Shown here: one piece after another, positions 49,501-60,415 of the stretch
How the letters are laid out: each line of letters begins with the position of its first letter
How positions within the stretch are numbered: position 1 is the first letter of the stretch
Assembly: GCF_014839805.1 (NCBI RefSeq)
Contig: NC_051139.1
Location: 3,224,001-3,288,000 of the forward strand
Reading direction: 5' to 3'
Length of the DNA: 64,000 nt
Source: Manduca sexta
Taxonomy: Eukaryota > Arthropoda > Insecta > Lepidoptera > Sphingidae
The notes under the pieces: model-generated
Told to the model about the DNA's origin: nothing
The model's database searches: none
What the model saw: only the letters and a program-made list of their open reading frames with translations
Made by a program: the position numbers and the translations under genes

Positions 49501-52122
49501 TGAAAGGTCCATATAACCCGATTCCTGTCGGCTTCCCTTTCATTTATGTGAAATTTAATAATCATTAGAACGATTTCTAGGTCACATTTATACATATTAG
49601 TATGTATGTTGTGTCGGGTTTCCTTTCGAAAAATTTCACCTTTAGCTACTGCTGTATGCTGATGTAAAAGTACTTGCCCCATATTTAAGTATATAAAAGT
49701 TTAAGCAATTCTATCAGATTATTCTTAACACCTTGGGAGTGCGTTTATTCCACCGTAAAAAGTACTTGCAGTACGAACACACCCTTAACCACATTAAAAT
49801 TAATTTCACATTCGATATCAATACTATCTCACCTAAAAAGATTAAACATCTATAAATTGAACCCTATTCAAATATAAATAAAAATTCTTCCCATCCTGGG
49901 ATTTTTACTGACGCATTAAGCCGGTAAGTTAATCCCTATCTGCCGGCACAACGCACACAGGCGATATTTGCCGAGTGGTGAGTGTGCTAGGGTCGTGGGA
50001 AAGAGGGCGACGATCACCTCCCACCCGCACCCTCCGAGCCGCCCTCCTATTAGCGAATTAATATCGCTAGCTTATGTTACATTACCGATCTCCACACGGT
50101 TTCACATTTAAATTGTTATACATTGGTTATAAATATTAATGGCTTATATTGATGGTCAGTGAAGCATTCAATGAATGATGCGGTTGTTTAAATATAAATC
50201 ATTGATAATTTAAATCTAAATTCTATTTATTGCACTCAACAATATTTGACTAAAAAGTATTGAATGTTTATAATGTAGTCAAGCACATAAACGTAGTCTT
50301 CACCGGCTTTACTTAAAATAAGCATCGGCTTACTTCAAAAAAAAAACTTTTAGGTCAATAATTATGATAGTTTAAGTCTGCTAAATCATTGAATACTACA
50401 AAGCAAACATTTTTATTTTACCTCTACTTTAAATATCAAGAGAGGGTGATGCATTTATTCCAATTAACTATTGTCCTAATAAGAAGAGTACCCTCTTCAT
50501 GGTTTTTTACAAACTTTACTTTTTTTAAATAAAATGTCTATAATCTACATTCGTACCCAGAGATCACACTTCTATTGTGTGTTTAGTGAGAAGCGGAAAC
50601 TAAACTAAGGCGGACCCTTCCAAAGGGTTGTCACACCTGCGTCAGAAAAAATAACAAAAAAATATGAACAATCATGCCAACTGTACCAGGACGGAAGGAA
50701 GGACCACTAGAGTGCCTAGAAACGTATAATTAGATGATGGAAATAAAGTTTGTATAGATATTCTGAATTTAAATTTTAACTTTGAATATTAAAAATGGAA
50801 GTTTCTAGAATCGAATGTTTAAATTACGTTCTTGGCATATTCAATCAGGAGATGTTAACATGAAAGCCTTCTTTAAAATCAAGGAAAATATTCATTTACA
50901 AAGAATCGGACTCTTCATAAAGTCAATATGGAAATTAAACACGAAAGTCGAATTTATAAGTAATAAGTAATAAGCATAAAGGAATTTTATAACTTAATTA
51001 TAAAATGACATTAATTGGAGTGATCGACGAGTAGATACTAATACAAAACTATATAACACCATAAGAAAAAAGACATCAATATCTTTCAAGTATAACTAAG
51101 AAGTCCAGAAACACGTAGTTTGTGTTTTTTCCCCACGTGGCCCGGTGGCCCACTGACTGAACCCTCAAAGGATCTACTTCCCTCACGAAGCGATAGCGGG
51201 GCGCCTTATTTTACTTTTTATACGGTCGGAAGTCCGGATACAGGGAGCCCGTTACGAGCAATCATTGTCCATCTCTTTTACTCTCGCAAATTTCCCTATA
51301 GCCGTCTCTGTTTACTTGTTGCATAAGGGGACGCAATCTTTAGGGGTTGTTTCTATAGACTGTCTTCATTTGTCTGTTTCTTATTTAAATGCAAATCGTG
51401 GCCTCTGACTGGATTCTGTTATTGCATCACAAATGCTATAAGACTGGTTATAAAGAGCTTTTGTTATTTGAGCTATCTTATTACCATTTTTAAAATTATA
51501 AAATTTATTTTTGTGAATATTATTTGTTGTGATCTTAAATATCTTCCCATTTCGTATCGCAATTTTTAACAAGTTTCTCCTCTTTCCAGGTCTCGACACG
51601 TTCGCGTACGACCCGCAAAGGTACGCAATGGACTACCACAGCATCGGCTTTAGGGAATGCGCGGCAGAAGTAGCCAGGTACCTCGTCAGCTGCGAAGGTC
51701 TAGACATACAGGACCCACTGCGGCTGCGACTCATGAGCCACCTCCAGTGCTTCGCCGCGCAACGGGAGCTCGCAGCGAAGTCCGCCAACTGGGGCTACCC
51801 ACAGTACCCCGCCGCGCCGGTAGCTCCGCAGCCTCAGCATCCCACAGGATATACAGACTTGGGGCACAGGCAGGACATACCAACAACATCAGCTACAACG
51901 ACAGTGGCAGTACCTACGGCGATAGCAGCCCCGCTGACAGCCGCTCCGAGCTATCCTCACTATCCTCCAGCGCCTCCCGCTCCCCCCGCTCCGCCGGGAC
52001 CACACCCCGCCCCACCAGCCCCACATTACCCCTCCCCGTACCCTCATCCGCCACCACACCACCAATACTCACAAAACAGTTCGAAGCCCTATAGACCATG
52101 GGGTGCGGAATTGGCTTATTAG
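43385..52122 (+). CDS. Hey: Hey, bHLH-Orange transcriptional repressor (complete, 3 exons)
   Basis: Three exons give 311 residues. The N-terminus is proline/glutamine-rich. The bHLH (about 76-132) has basic region [17 protein letters not shown] with glycine (82) where Hairy/E(spl) proteins have proline; this is the Hey hallmark. Then [19 protein letters not shown], an Orange domain (about 153-190; [13 protein letters not shown]), a long proline-rich tail, and [12 protein letters not shown] with YRPW at 302-305. Hey/HERP proteins act in the nucleus as direct Notch targets and bind E-boxes as dimers to repress transcription. Human HEY1 is 304 residues. The start is the first of two adjacent ATGs. 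The tail ends AELAY rather than the vertebrate TEIGAF. Identity is very secure. Confidence 0.97.
44325..44410 (+). mobile_element. Fragment of hAT-like MITE (family E)
   Basis: AGTATTAGTACCTACAGTTT, then GTGTCGGCTACCC and ATCCTTCGCCATCG. In Hey intron 1. Confidence 0.45.
45010..45190 (+). repeat. Paired dispersed repeat, family G
   Basis: CATCCATGAATTACGAATAT, then CCCAGTTTTACTTTTTTTGT and TATTTCCGACTGAAAGCATG. In Hey intron 1. Confidence 0.7.
46168..46376 (+). CDS. Hey: Hey coding exon 2 (bHLH)
   Basis: Acceptor cctttcag, donor gttagt, phase 2 to phase 1. It encodes the whole bHLH domain, including [20 protein letters not shown] and [18 protein letters not shown]. Confidence 0.97.
47184..47191 (+). 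promoter_or_regulatory. Su(H)/CSL consensus match
   Basis: TGTGGGAA matches YGTGGGAA. It lies in Hey intron 2, in a stretch without recognised repeats. A motif match only. Confidence 0.35.
47581..48035 (-). mobile_element. hAT-like MITE (family E) interrupted by a LINE tail
   Basis: Begins CAGCGGCGGATGAAA and ends CCCTTAGGCACCG. Perfect target duplication GTAGAGAC at 47573-47580 and 48036-48043. 271 bp of its length is the inserted family D LINE end. Confidence 0.75.
47646..47916 (+). mobile_element. 5'-truncated non-LTR element, family D, with target duplication
   Basis: A 271-bp insertion ending in (ATT)n, flanked by perfect 10-bp repeats ATGTATAAAT (47636-47645 and 47917-47926). It interrupts a hAT-like MITE in Hey intron 2. 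The tail and target duplication support target-primed insertion of a LINE end. Confidence 0.8.
48160..48167 (-). promoter_or_regulatory. Su(H)/CSL consensus match
   Basis: TTCCCACG is the reverse complement of CGTGGGAA. It lies in a GC-richer block next to a MITE, so the block itself could be repeat-derived. Confidence 0.3.
48859..49022 (+). mobile_element. hAT-like MITE (family E)
   Basis: Begins CAGTGGCAAAGG, ends CCCTTCGCCAATG. Flanked by CTCTATAT (48851-48858) and CTCTATAA (49023-49030). Confidence 0.75.
49495..49651 (+). mobile_element. hAT-like MITE (family E)
   Basis: Begins CAGTGGTGAAAGGTC, ends CCTTTAGCTACTG. The left flank CTCTATAT is the same as in the copy 640 bp upstream; the right flank is ctgtatgc. 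Confidence 0.7.
49940..50090 (+). promoter_or_regulatory. Candidate Notch-responsive enhancer island in Hey intron 2
   Basis: A GC-rich unique patch in an AT-rich intron contains CGTGGGAA at 49994-50001 (a perfect high-affinity Su(H) form), a GAGTGGTGAGTGTG stretch and homeodomain-type AATTA nearby. It is not similar to any repeat in the window. Function is inferred from Hey being a Notch target. Confidence 0.4.
51590..52122 (+). CDS. Hey: Hey coding exon 3 (Orange domain and YRPW tail)
   Basis: Acceptor ctttccag, phase 1 in. It encodes [20 protein letters not shown], the Orange domain, proline/alanine/histidine-rich repeats, YRPW, and TAG at 52120-52122. A second open frame across the proline-rich part is a GC-driven shadow. 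Confidence 0.97.
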
Positions 52123-52254
52123 AATTCTATGATTTTGTGCAGTGGTTTGATTTGGAAGGTAATTGGTACAACGAAACATGTTAATTAAAGTATAAAGGTT
52201 TCTAAGATATTATTAAAATTAAAGATATTTCCATTATGCTTTCTATAATTACTA

Positions 52255-52260
52255 AATAAA
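52255..52260 (+). terminator. Probable poly(A) signal of Hey
   Basis: AATAAA, 132 bases past the stop. A second hexamer follows at about 52268, and further AATAAA-like motifs occur to 52.54 kb, so a longer 3' UTR is possible. Confidence 0.5.
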
Positions 52261-52874
52261 AAAGGAAAAATAAATTACTTTCTTCGTGCCAGACGAATCA
52301 TTTCACTGCTCGATGTTACATTAGATCTCAAAGTTTAAACAATTATCTAAATTATATTTTCGGAGACTGTACCTTGTTGTATAGATGTTTATATAATAGT
52401 TTATTAAGAACTGTGTGATAGCAATATTTTATATTATAAAGTCAATTATTACCGAATGAAGTGATTTATACTTTATATTTGTTGTCTAAAATACCTACAT
52501 TATAATAAAAAAGTCATATGAAATAATCATAAATAAACAATACTTAGGGCCATTTCAAAAGCCACTCTTGCCTCTTAAGATTAAAAATATAAAATACCTC
52601 CTATATACCAAAATCTAAATATAGAATAACCCATATCAAAAGATATTGTCAATATATGAGGTCACATTTTTAGTACATACATTTTAAGACCAAAATATAA
52701 GCTTTAATAAATACATTTTAGTGATATATAAAAACTCTCACTGACGATACAGGTTAAGACAGGACTCAAACTTAAAACAAAATGAATTTAAAGTCTCATT
52801 TCAATACTCATAGCGTCCAAATTTTATTGATATTCTTTCAACAATGACGGTTTGTAGATAGAGGTTTGAAAGCT

Positions 52875-53115
52875 TTTTGCTGGTGGTAGGGTATGCTCGG
52901 ATAGCGACCACCGTACACAGGGTGTTACAACACGCCATAGTGGCGCACGTAAGTGTGTTGCGTTCCATGATCAGTCTGTGTATATCCAGTTCTAACAGGC
53001 CGGCATAATTGTCTCGACTGCCGAGGGATAATCATTTGTCAATCGACATTCTATTGGACCCCACTTCATTTACTATAAGGTGCAGTGCGGCACCTTTGAC
53101 GTGCCCATTTAAAAG
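52875..53115 (+). repeat. Dispersed repeat family B, long copy
   Basis: GGTGGTAGGGTATGCTCGGA, CACGCCATAGTGGCGCACGT, CCGGCATAATTGTCTCGACT and CAGTGCGGCACCTTTGACGT in order. The 55.0-kb copy is in opposite orientation. Confidence 0.8.
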
Positions 53116-54159
53116 AAAAACCGCCACTCCTTTCTCAATTAGAGAATATAAAAGTTTTTTTTTCAATTACTGGCAATAGAATGTCGAACAAGGCACTCGA
53201 CTAAAAGTAAGCACAGCTACTGTAAAGGGTTCCAATATAGGGAACATCTTATGCGAGAGACCACACAATAATTATATTTATAACTTTGTTTTTCTTTCCT
53301 GTTCTGTACCGTGAGTGAGTGTTGAGGTTAAGTCGTTTACAAGTTGAGATTTTTGTCGGAATAGCTAGCGACATGTATCTTATAAAATATGGTTGTGACA
53401 GAGTAAGCACACTATTTTAAACGTGTGATTTTGATATCTTGTATTTAATACGCTAGTTATTGTATATAAGTGTATATATGGAGGAGTTATAATTTGAAGA
53501 AAAAAATAAATTATTTTATGATGAAATTCGTTTTTTCGTACATCTACCTATTCAAACAAAAATACAAGTATTTGTTATGTATAAAACAGTATTGGAGTCG
53601 CCTGTCCTACAAATTAAATGAGTTAAGGTTTTTTTAGAATTTCTGCCTTAAAATTCCTCAAACCTTGGCTCCATAGTCTTGCAATGCTTATAAAAAACGA
53701 CATCAATTCACTTTTTTTTTAGTAAATTGACTATTTTCTGCTCACTGTAAATTTTTTCATCATCAGTGAATGCAGTAATGTCTTCAAAAATTATGACCAG
53801 TTTCCTGAGCAATTTGTTTTCTTAGCTGCAGTAATTAAGTTCTTTGCCTTTACTGCTCCGTCTCAAACATCCATCCTGTAAATACAAAATAGTCCCATAT
53901 GCCTACGCGTATTAGAAGGACGTGACTACATTCTTAAATTATAACCCCACGCTTATTCCCAATAGTGTAGGCAGAGGTGTAAACTAAAAACTTATTGTAA
54001 GTTTAGCGCACTTACACATATTAATGATTGACTTAAAATTTAATTCAATAACTTAGATATTGCATAATCAATGCACACTGCCACTAAACTTATTAAGCTA
54101 TCAATGATTATTATAACCCTTGACAAACACGAAATGCAAAAAATAAACCTGTAGAGATA

Positions 54160-54310
54160 TTCTTATATCTTATTTTATAAGGGGACCATAAAGTGACCCT
54201 ATTGTATCTGATGTGAGTGGAGTGGCGTTTCAATAAAGTAGCCATTGACGAGTAAACATTAGACATCTCTCGCCAATCAACACAATGCTGGCCTGTTCAG
54301 CCTTGCCACT
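54160..54310 (-). repeat. Degraded repeat family B
   Basis: Recognisable by CTCTCGCCAATCAACACAAT and GCTGGCCTGTTCA, much diverged. Confidence 0.5.
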
Positions 54311-54545
54311 AAATCAGTAATCATGGTGACTTATCATTCCGAGTGATTCGAATCTAATCAATATTCATGATTTTTAGGTGAATAACTTACATTTTGCGTA
54401 CACATCACCCACATTATTTTAGAAGTTTAAAAATATTCAACGTATTTTAGCTTATTAGCTTCGGGTTGGTTCGTCAGGCCTTTGCCGGTTCGTTTGGCCG
54501 GGTAATCGACTTAAAATATTTCAGCTTATAAATTAGGCATTTACG

Positions 54546-54795
54546 CAGAATGTCTATTTTTGCCACCAAGCAGTGTGTAGTCACTATTGTGTTCCGATTT
54601 GAAGGACATTGTAGCCAGTGTAACTACCCAACATAATAATGTCTCCGGATGGCGAGCGCAGTGGAATACCAAACAATACTTTGTAATTCAAGGTGTTGGA
54701 TGGTGTTTCTACTGTTTATGGGCGGTCGTTTCGCTTGCCACTAAGCGAACGGCAAGCTCACCTTGTCATTCAAAACAAAAAAAATAAAAAAATAC
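54546..54795 (-). repeat. Dispersed repeat family A
   Basis: Inverted copy, AATGTCTATTTTTGCCACCA to an A-rich end, with small deletions. Confidence 0.8.
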
Positions 54796-54994
54796 GAATA
54801 TTTTTTTTAATACTAAGTGACATCCAGCTTGTGGCTTGATTGATAGTAGGCGCTATTATTATGAATTATTATTAATAAAGGTAGGAACAAAAAGAACACC
54901 ACATACAATGTTTAATGATAAACCTTCGCATGGTATTTAGTTAACGGGACACATCATGAAGTTCATTCATGATTTTAAAACAATTAATTTTTTT

Positions 54995-55230
54995 AATACG
55001 GGTACAACAAAATATCGTCACTGCACCTAATGGAAAGTTGAGTGGGGTCTAATAGAATATCGACTGGCAAGAGATGATTACCCCTCGCCAGTCGACACAA
55101 TTATGCCGGCCTGTTAGAAACGGATATACACAGGCTGATCCCGGAACGCGACACACTTACGTGGGCCACTATGGCGGGTTTTAACACCTTGTATATGGTG
55201 TTCGCTCTCCAAGCGGATATAAAATATATC
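54995..55230 (-). repeat. Dispersed repeat family B, long copy
   Basis: Inverted relative to 52.9 kb: ACCTAATGGAAAGTTGAGTG, CTCGCCAGTCGACACAATTA, CCACTATGGCGGGTTTTAAC. Confidence 0.8.
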
Positions 55231-55369
55231 CTACTACCACCTATACTTTCCAACAAATATGTTTAGGATACGAAGTTATTAAACTCAAGGAAAATTAACC
55301 CAAATATCACACAATACATGTCAATTTAATTAGGGTCGAAACAGTTCCTAATTAATCTGATGCCAAATA

Positions 55370-56210
55370 ACTGATAGCTCATTTGTCGGGACCTAATAAC
55401 GGCTAACCGCACTAAAAGGTTGTTGGCCGAGTCAATCCCGTTTTGTGTCTGACACTCGCACAGGTGTCTAGCAGTTAATTGCACCCCAACAGATGTCCGC
55501 AGGAATCGCGATGCCGTAGTCGGGGAGCTGGGAATGTTTGTGTTAGCTATATGGAATTTATATTTTTAGATATTTATTTGCTGGCTTTTATATTTTACAC
55601 ATCAATGAGTGAATGTTAAAATTAGGTAGGTGAAAACAAATCAAAAGCAATGGTAGGTTTCTACCCAAGAAAGAGCTTTGATTAAATTGAGTTTGAAGTT
55701 GTTTTTACAGTCTATGCTAAATGAAATAATTTTTTTTCGGAGGTATAGGGAGATTAATTTACTCTCGCCTAGTAAAATTTTGTTATTTTTGTTTTTTGTT
55801 GTAATCTTCTCATTTATGAGCACATTTATTCCTATTTTGTACAGGATTTACAATTTTAAGTAGAATTCCTTCATTCATTGTGTTGTCACTCAAATTTCAA
55901 AACATTCATGAATATCATAAAAATAATTCCAGCATAAAAAATCCACATTTAAACCATCAAACATGACGCGTCACCCACAATTTGCAGGTCCTGGTCAATC
56001 GGAGGGTCAAATGGAACTACCACATGACCGTCCCACTTCAATGCTCGTATGGGATATCGCCACCCTTGTGTTTCCCACGATCGCCGTTCCGCTCGCACTC
56101 GCACCATTCCTATTTCTATCTCCCTCGCACGATACTTCCGTAGGAAGCGCGGGGTGCAAAAACTCTAGTTTTTTTTACATTCGTGTGCGTGCCGTGTGGC
56201 GTTATTAAAT
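55370..56210. other. GC-richer intergenic stretches downstream of Hey
   Basis: 55.37-55.55 kb is unique with E-boxes (CAGGTG, CAGATG). 55.96-56.21 kb contains an 81-codon ATG frame without known motif and a TTCCCACG Su(H)-type site at 56072-56079; the latter block may be a repeat. Confidence 0.35.
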
Positions 56211-56825
56211 CGAGGTATTGTTCGAGAAAGATACTGTTTAATCCATATCGGATTGATGGGGTAAAGTTTGTTACACTATTTAGCAAGTGTGGAGATGAAA
56301 AAATGAAACACTTTTGTCATCACAAATACTTCTTGTTTCAATTTTATGAAAACATTCTATTTATGTACCATCACGGATTTGACCGACTTCCAAATATAAT
56401 GAGATTTTCAATTCGACTTGTACTTTTTTAGTGTTTGTTACCTTAGAACTCCATCATTTATGATTTCCACAATAGGAAAATTATTTTATTTGTCACCTAC
56501 TCCACAACTGGTAACCAGTATATTATACCTGTTACTTATGATATAGTTTTTTAAAGTGGTTTTATTTTTATCTCTGTTTAGTAGCCAGTGTTATCACACC
56601 AACACTTTGCCAGCTGTGTTCAGCCTCGTGTATGGATGCGACCCTATAGCCATTGTACCAAGCAACTTTTTCAAGTTGGCTTCTTGCCAACCTTTGAGAA
56701 GGGAAGGTGATTGATAAATACCTATTGAAAAATGATTGCAAATCTGACTGCGACAGTTCTCTTCTTTGAATTAGTTCAGATACTTTTGTGATTAACTGTA
56801 CAAGAGATACCATTATACAAGAAAA

Positions 56826-56930
56826 AAAAGTTAAAAGTATTGACAACAAGTTAAATTATTAAAAAATAAAATAAAAAAAAGAGTAAAAAGTATTGACAAC
56901 AAATTATTTGAATTATTAAAAAATAAAAAA
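56826..56930 (+). repeat. Tandem duplication, about 53 bp
   Basis: AAAGTATTGACAACAA followed by an AATTATTAAAAAATAAAA stretch occurs twice in a row. Confidence 0.8.
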
Positions 56931-58454
56931 GTCGTATATCATATCTGTTTAACGAACTCCACGTCACACTTTCTTATTCCAATGACCTGCAAATTGTGAT
57001 CCAAATACGAGGTCAGTGCATGATGCGATAATATTAAATAATTGCATCTAAATTCGCCCAAATGCCCGGCAGTAAACACAGCTAGCCGGGTTAGGCGCCA
57101 CACACGATAACTCGACACTCCACTAATGATCACGTTATCAATCTCAGACGCTTTACGTGACTACTGGCATGCCACGCACTGTTGAAGAAATTTTGATATG
57201 AGCAACACATTTTTTTTTGAGGTTGCATAGGCTGGCACAATGCCTCTATGCTGTGGGAGCTGGCAGCATAATATTATTTGAATTTTTGAAATTAGAATGA
57301 TCGAAAATGTCTAGCTGTTACACAGTTTTATGTGCTGTTTTAACATGCAATGGTTTACTAATAAATGAGTGGGTATTGTAATGAAAATTTAGTGTGTTTT
57401 CATTTCCTAAACACGCTAATTCTGCTCTACAACTCTGCCAGGGCGGCGCATAGCCCAAGAAAATGAAACTAAAGTAAATATTCATTTAATTCAACCACCA
57501 TGTGACATCGCCGTGTGCAAACTTCGTTAAAGGCACAGCAACACACAAAAATTTAGACTCTAATCTATCTGGATCATCTAACTGGATATTTATTATGAAT
57601 GATTTTAATTTACATCATTGATTTTTTACTAGGTTACTTACTTATCCAGTAAAAATATATTTTTAACCTTCAATAAACCTATTTCAAAACATTGCCTCGC
57701 GAAATTTATAAATTTTCGGAGATTCTCTCATATTAAGTACAGAGTTTTCAAACTCCAAACCGGTCCCTCGAATATAAAAAATCAGTTTATCTTCATTATA
57801 TTTTTGCGTCATTATCTTCGCATACCAACGCACGTGCGCAAACAATGCGTAGTACCGAATATTGCGTTAACAATGTTTTGTGGAAATATAATCTGCTGTA
57901 ATGAAGAACGGAATGGAAAAAACCTGAAATACTGGTTGTAGGATTTGTTGGTGCTAACAATTTACGAGGATTTAGTCTTATTGGAAAGAAGGGTGTTTTG
58001 TATTGACAACAGTAGGTCAAAGCACATTGAAAAATAATACAAATATTGATAGTCTTGATACATGTTTTTGGATCCAAAAGTATCAATAATGAAAAATAAC
58101 AATTTTTTTTTACACTTTGTTAACATGGTATATAGGCGGATTAATGTAAAATATCAAGTCAATGCCAAGTTTTTTTTCATTTACAATATAACACTTTACG
58201 AGGTCATTAATTAACACTTCAGATTTGCTATGATTACGAGCTTCCACTCTATTATTAACAAGAATTTAAAATTAACTATTGTAACCACTCAAGTCTAACC
58301 TTTTGCTTAAAATAAGACGTACTCGTTTCAAGGATCTGACATTTAAACCGAAGAGAATTTCATTAAAAATATTTGAAGATCTCTAATCAAATAATATAAA
58401 ATGAATCTGCTCATATTAAATATATTTACAAAGACTGAAGTATATTGATTTAGT

Positions 58455-58540
58455 TGTACAATCACCTACATAAATAAACAACAAATTCAAAACTTCAAAT
58501 CGTCTGTACACTTGTGTGTTCTTACCAACATTTATTCCAT
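58455..58540 (+). repeat. Short dispersed repeat, family H
   Basis: TGTACAATCACCTACATAAA, then CACTTGTGTGTTCTTACCAA. Confidence 0.4.
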
Positions 58541-58612
58541 ATAAAAAAAAACATGTTTCAGTAAAACTCAACGGGTAAAGGCGATTTTAACATTTCAGCT
58601 ACTTTTACTTAC

Positions 58613-58690
58613 CTTGTAGCTAGTGTAATAACTGTGCATTATTAGACTTAACATCTAACGTGGGTCGCGTATGCAGTGTAGTACTCTCCC
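58613..58690 (-). repeat. Degraded fragment of repeat family A
   Basis: Inverted, diverged match to TTGTAGCCAGTGTAACTACT, then ACTTAACATCTCA. Confidence 0.55.
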
Positions 58691-59159
58691 GTAGATACTT
58701 TCTAATTGGAAACCCTGACTTGTATTGTTGTTATTTAAGGACAAACATGGTGGTTATCATTGAACGAACAATCTTTGTAAAAAAAAAACAATGTCTCCTT
58801 AGTAATTCAAATTTCTAAAAATCATAAAATCAATGCCAAAATCGACACAAATTTCCCATTTGGATCAGATTTAGGTATAATAATCATTAGTAAATCATTC
58901 AAGATTTCTGTTTTACTCAGTTTAGTGAAAATTAAACCAATGCATAAATAAATCCACTAACAATAATATCTTTTGTGGCAAATATTATTGTCAACATATG
59001 AATACCCTAAAGGAACACCTAACTGGTCCCTGGAACCGGTTTAACCTGCTTTTAATACTGCACAACTTACTCATTCACACCAATTTGCTTTTGTTGAGTA
59101 TTATGCTTTAATTTTTTTCATTTTTTTGTATATTTTTCTAGACTAATTGCTTTTGAAAT

Positions 59160-59361
59160 ATTTTTTTAATTATTTAGATGATGACACGAGCTTGCCGTTC
59201 GCCTGATGGTAAGCGATACGACCGCCCATAAACAGTAGAAACACCATCCAACACCTTGATTTTAAAGTATTGTTTGGTATTCCACTGCGCTCGCCATTCT
59301 GAGACATGAGGTGTTAAGTCTCATTACGTCTAGTAGTTACACTGGCTACAATGTCCTTCCT
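59160..59361 (+). repeat. Dispersed repeat family A, right end missing
   Basis: Copy beginning in a T-rich run and ending CACTGGCTACAATGTCCTTC; the last third of the consensus is absent. Confidence 0.8.
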
Positions 59362-59364
59362 TTC

Positions 59365-60415
59365 TACCGTTTTTGTTTATTAAGTATAAGTATATAAGAC
59401 TTTTTTTTACCCCTAGCCCAGTTTTTGTGAAATCTTGTATTCTGATTTCTATTTAAATAGCGATTTAATTTTCTGTATATAATGAAATAAAACCAACAAA
59501 TAATGTTCACATAATATAATTATAGAATATATACAACTGAGATCAACATTCTCGAACATTTACAATAATCTAAACGTAAACTCACAATATCACAAGCTTT
59601 GGTAGACGCCTCGGGACATCGAACTCTCATTACAAATGGAAAACGGGACAAGCCATTACAAATTGTATACAAACACAAATTTGTCCTCAATTAAAATGTT
59701 GCCAAATCAGATCAAAGACCTTAGGAAAGTCAAAGCAGATCAAAGTTCTTTACGTAAAGTTTAACTCTGGATACCTTAATATACTTTATCAATGTACAAA
59801 CAAGACATTCACTCTTCTGTTAAACGTCTAACGAACTATATTCAATAAACTTACTCACAAACATCACATAAGTCCAATCACACATCTCGGTCGGAATAAA
59901 ATGGAAGAAAGGTAATTAAATGGCTTTTCAATACCTCCATAAGGAAATATGGAGTGCTTAGAATCAAGCAGAATGATGTTTACTACCAAATCGGAATGTC
60001 ATAGGTCTTTACAGTAAGTACTTTTAATGACTTCATTAATGTTTAAGAGATAAACAATTCACCTAAATTACTCTTAGTTCTATATCAGATGTAATGTTGT
60101 ACATCTTCTATAATAGGTTCTAGGTAATTCTAGGTTACTCAGAAATTTCAATGTCCGAATTTCCCTTACAAATTCTTCAGAGAAAACTGCGACACCGCAG
60201 AATTCCGTACTGTAATATACGCGTAACTTTATGAAATAGTTGCCTAAATACTTAATATCTTCATAAATTAATTGTACGTTATAAATTTATATTCTAACTT
60301 AACATTTTATAATATCACTTACGTCGTGCTTCTAAATCAATACTCGCATACCAACACGAAATGTAACTTCGTTGTCTTTAATATTTTAATAAACTAATTA
60401 CAAGCGACCGACCGT
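59365..60415 (-). other. Probable 3' UTR of the minus-strand gene
   Basis: About 1 kb of unique sequence without the repeats seen elsewhere follows the stop codon at 60416. It ends near a dispersed repeat. A TTTATT (minus-strand AATAAA) near 59.377 kb could serve as poly(A) signal. Inference from position. Confidence 0.35.

Larger units (their letters stand above)
46377..51589 (+). other. Hey intron 2
   Basis: A 5.2-kb intron containing three hAT-like MITE copies, a LINE tail inserted in one of them, three YGTGGGAA motifs, and two GC-richer unique islands (49.95-50.07 and 51.11-51.32 kb). No additional exon is needed, since exons 2 and 3 join in phase 1. Confidence 0.7.

Noticed and set aside
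51657..52094. 145-codon second plus frame in Hey exon 3
   Set aside because: Shifted-frame shadow of the proline-rich Hey tail; the Orange domain and YRPW are in the other frame.
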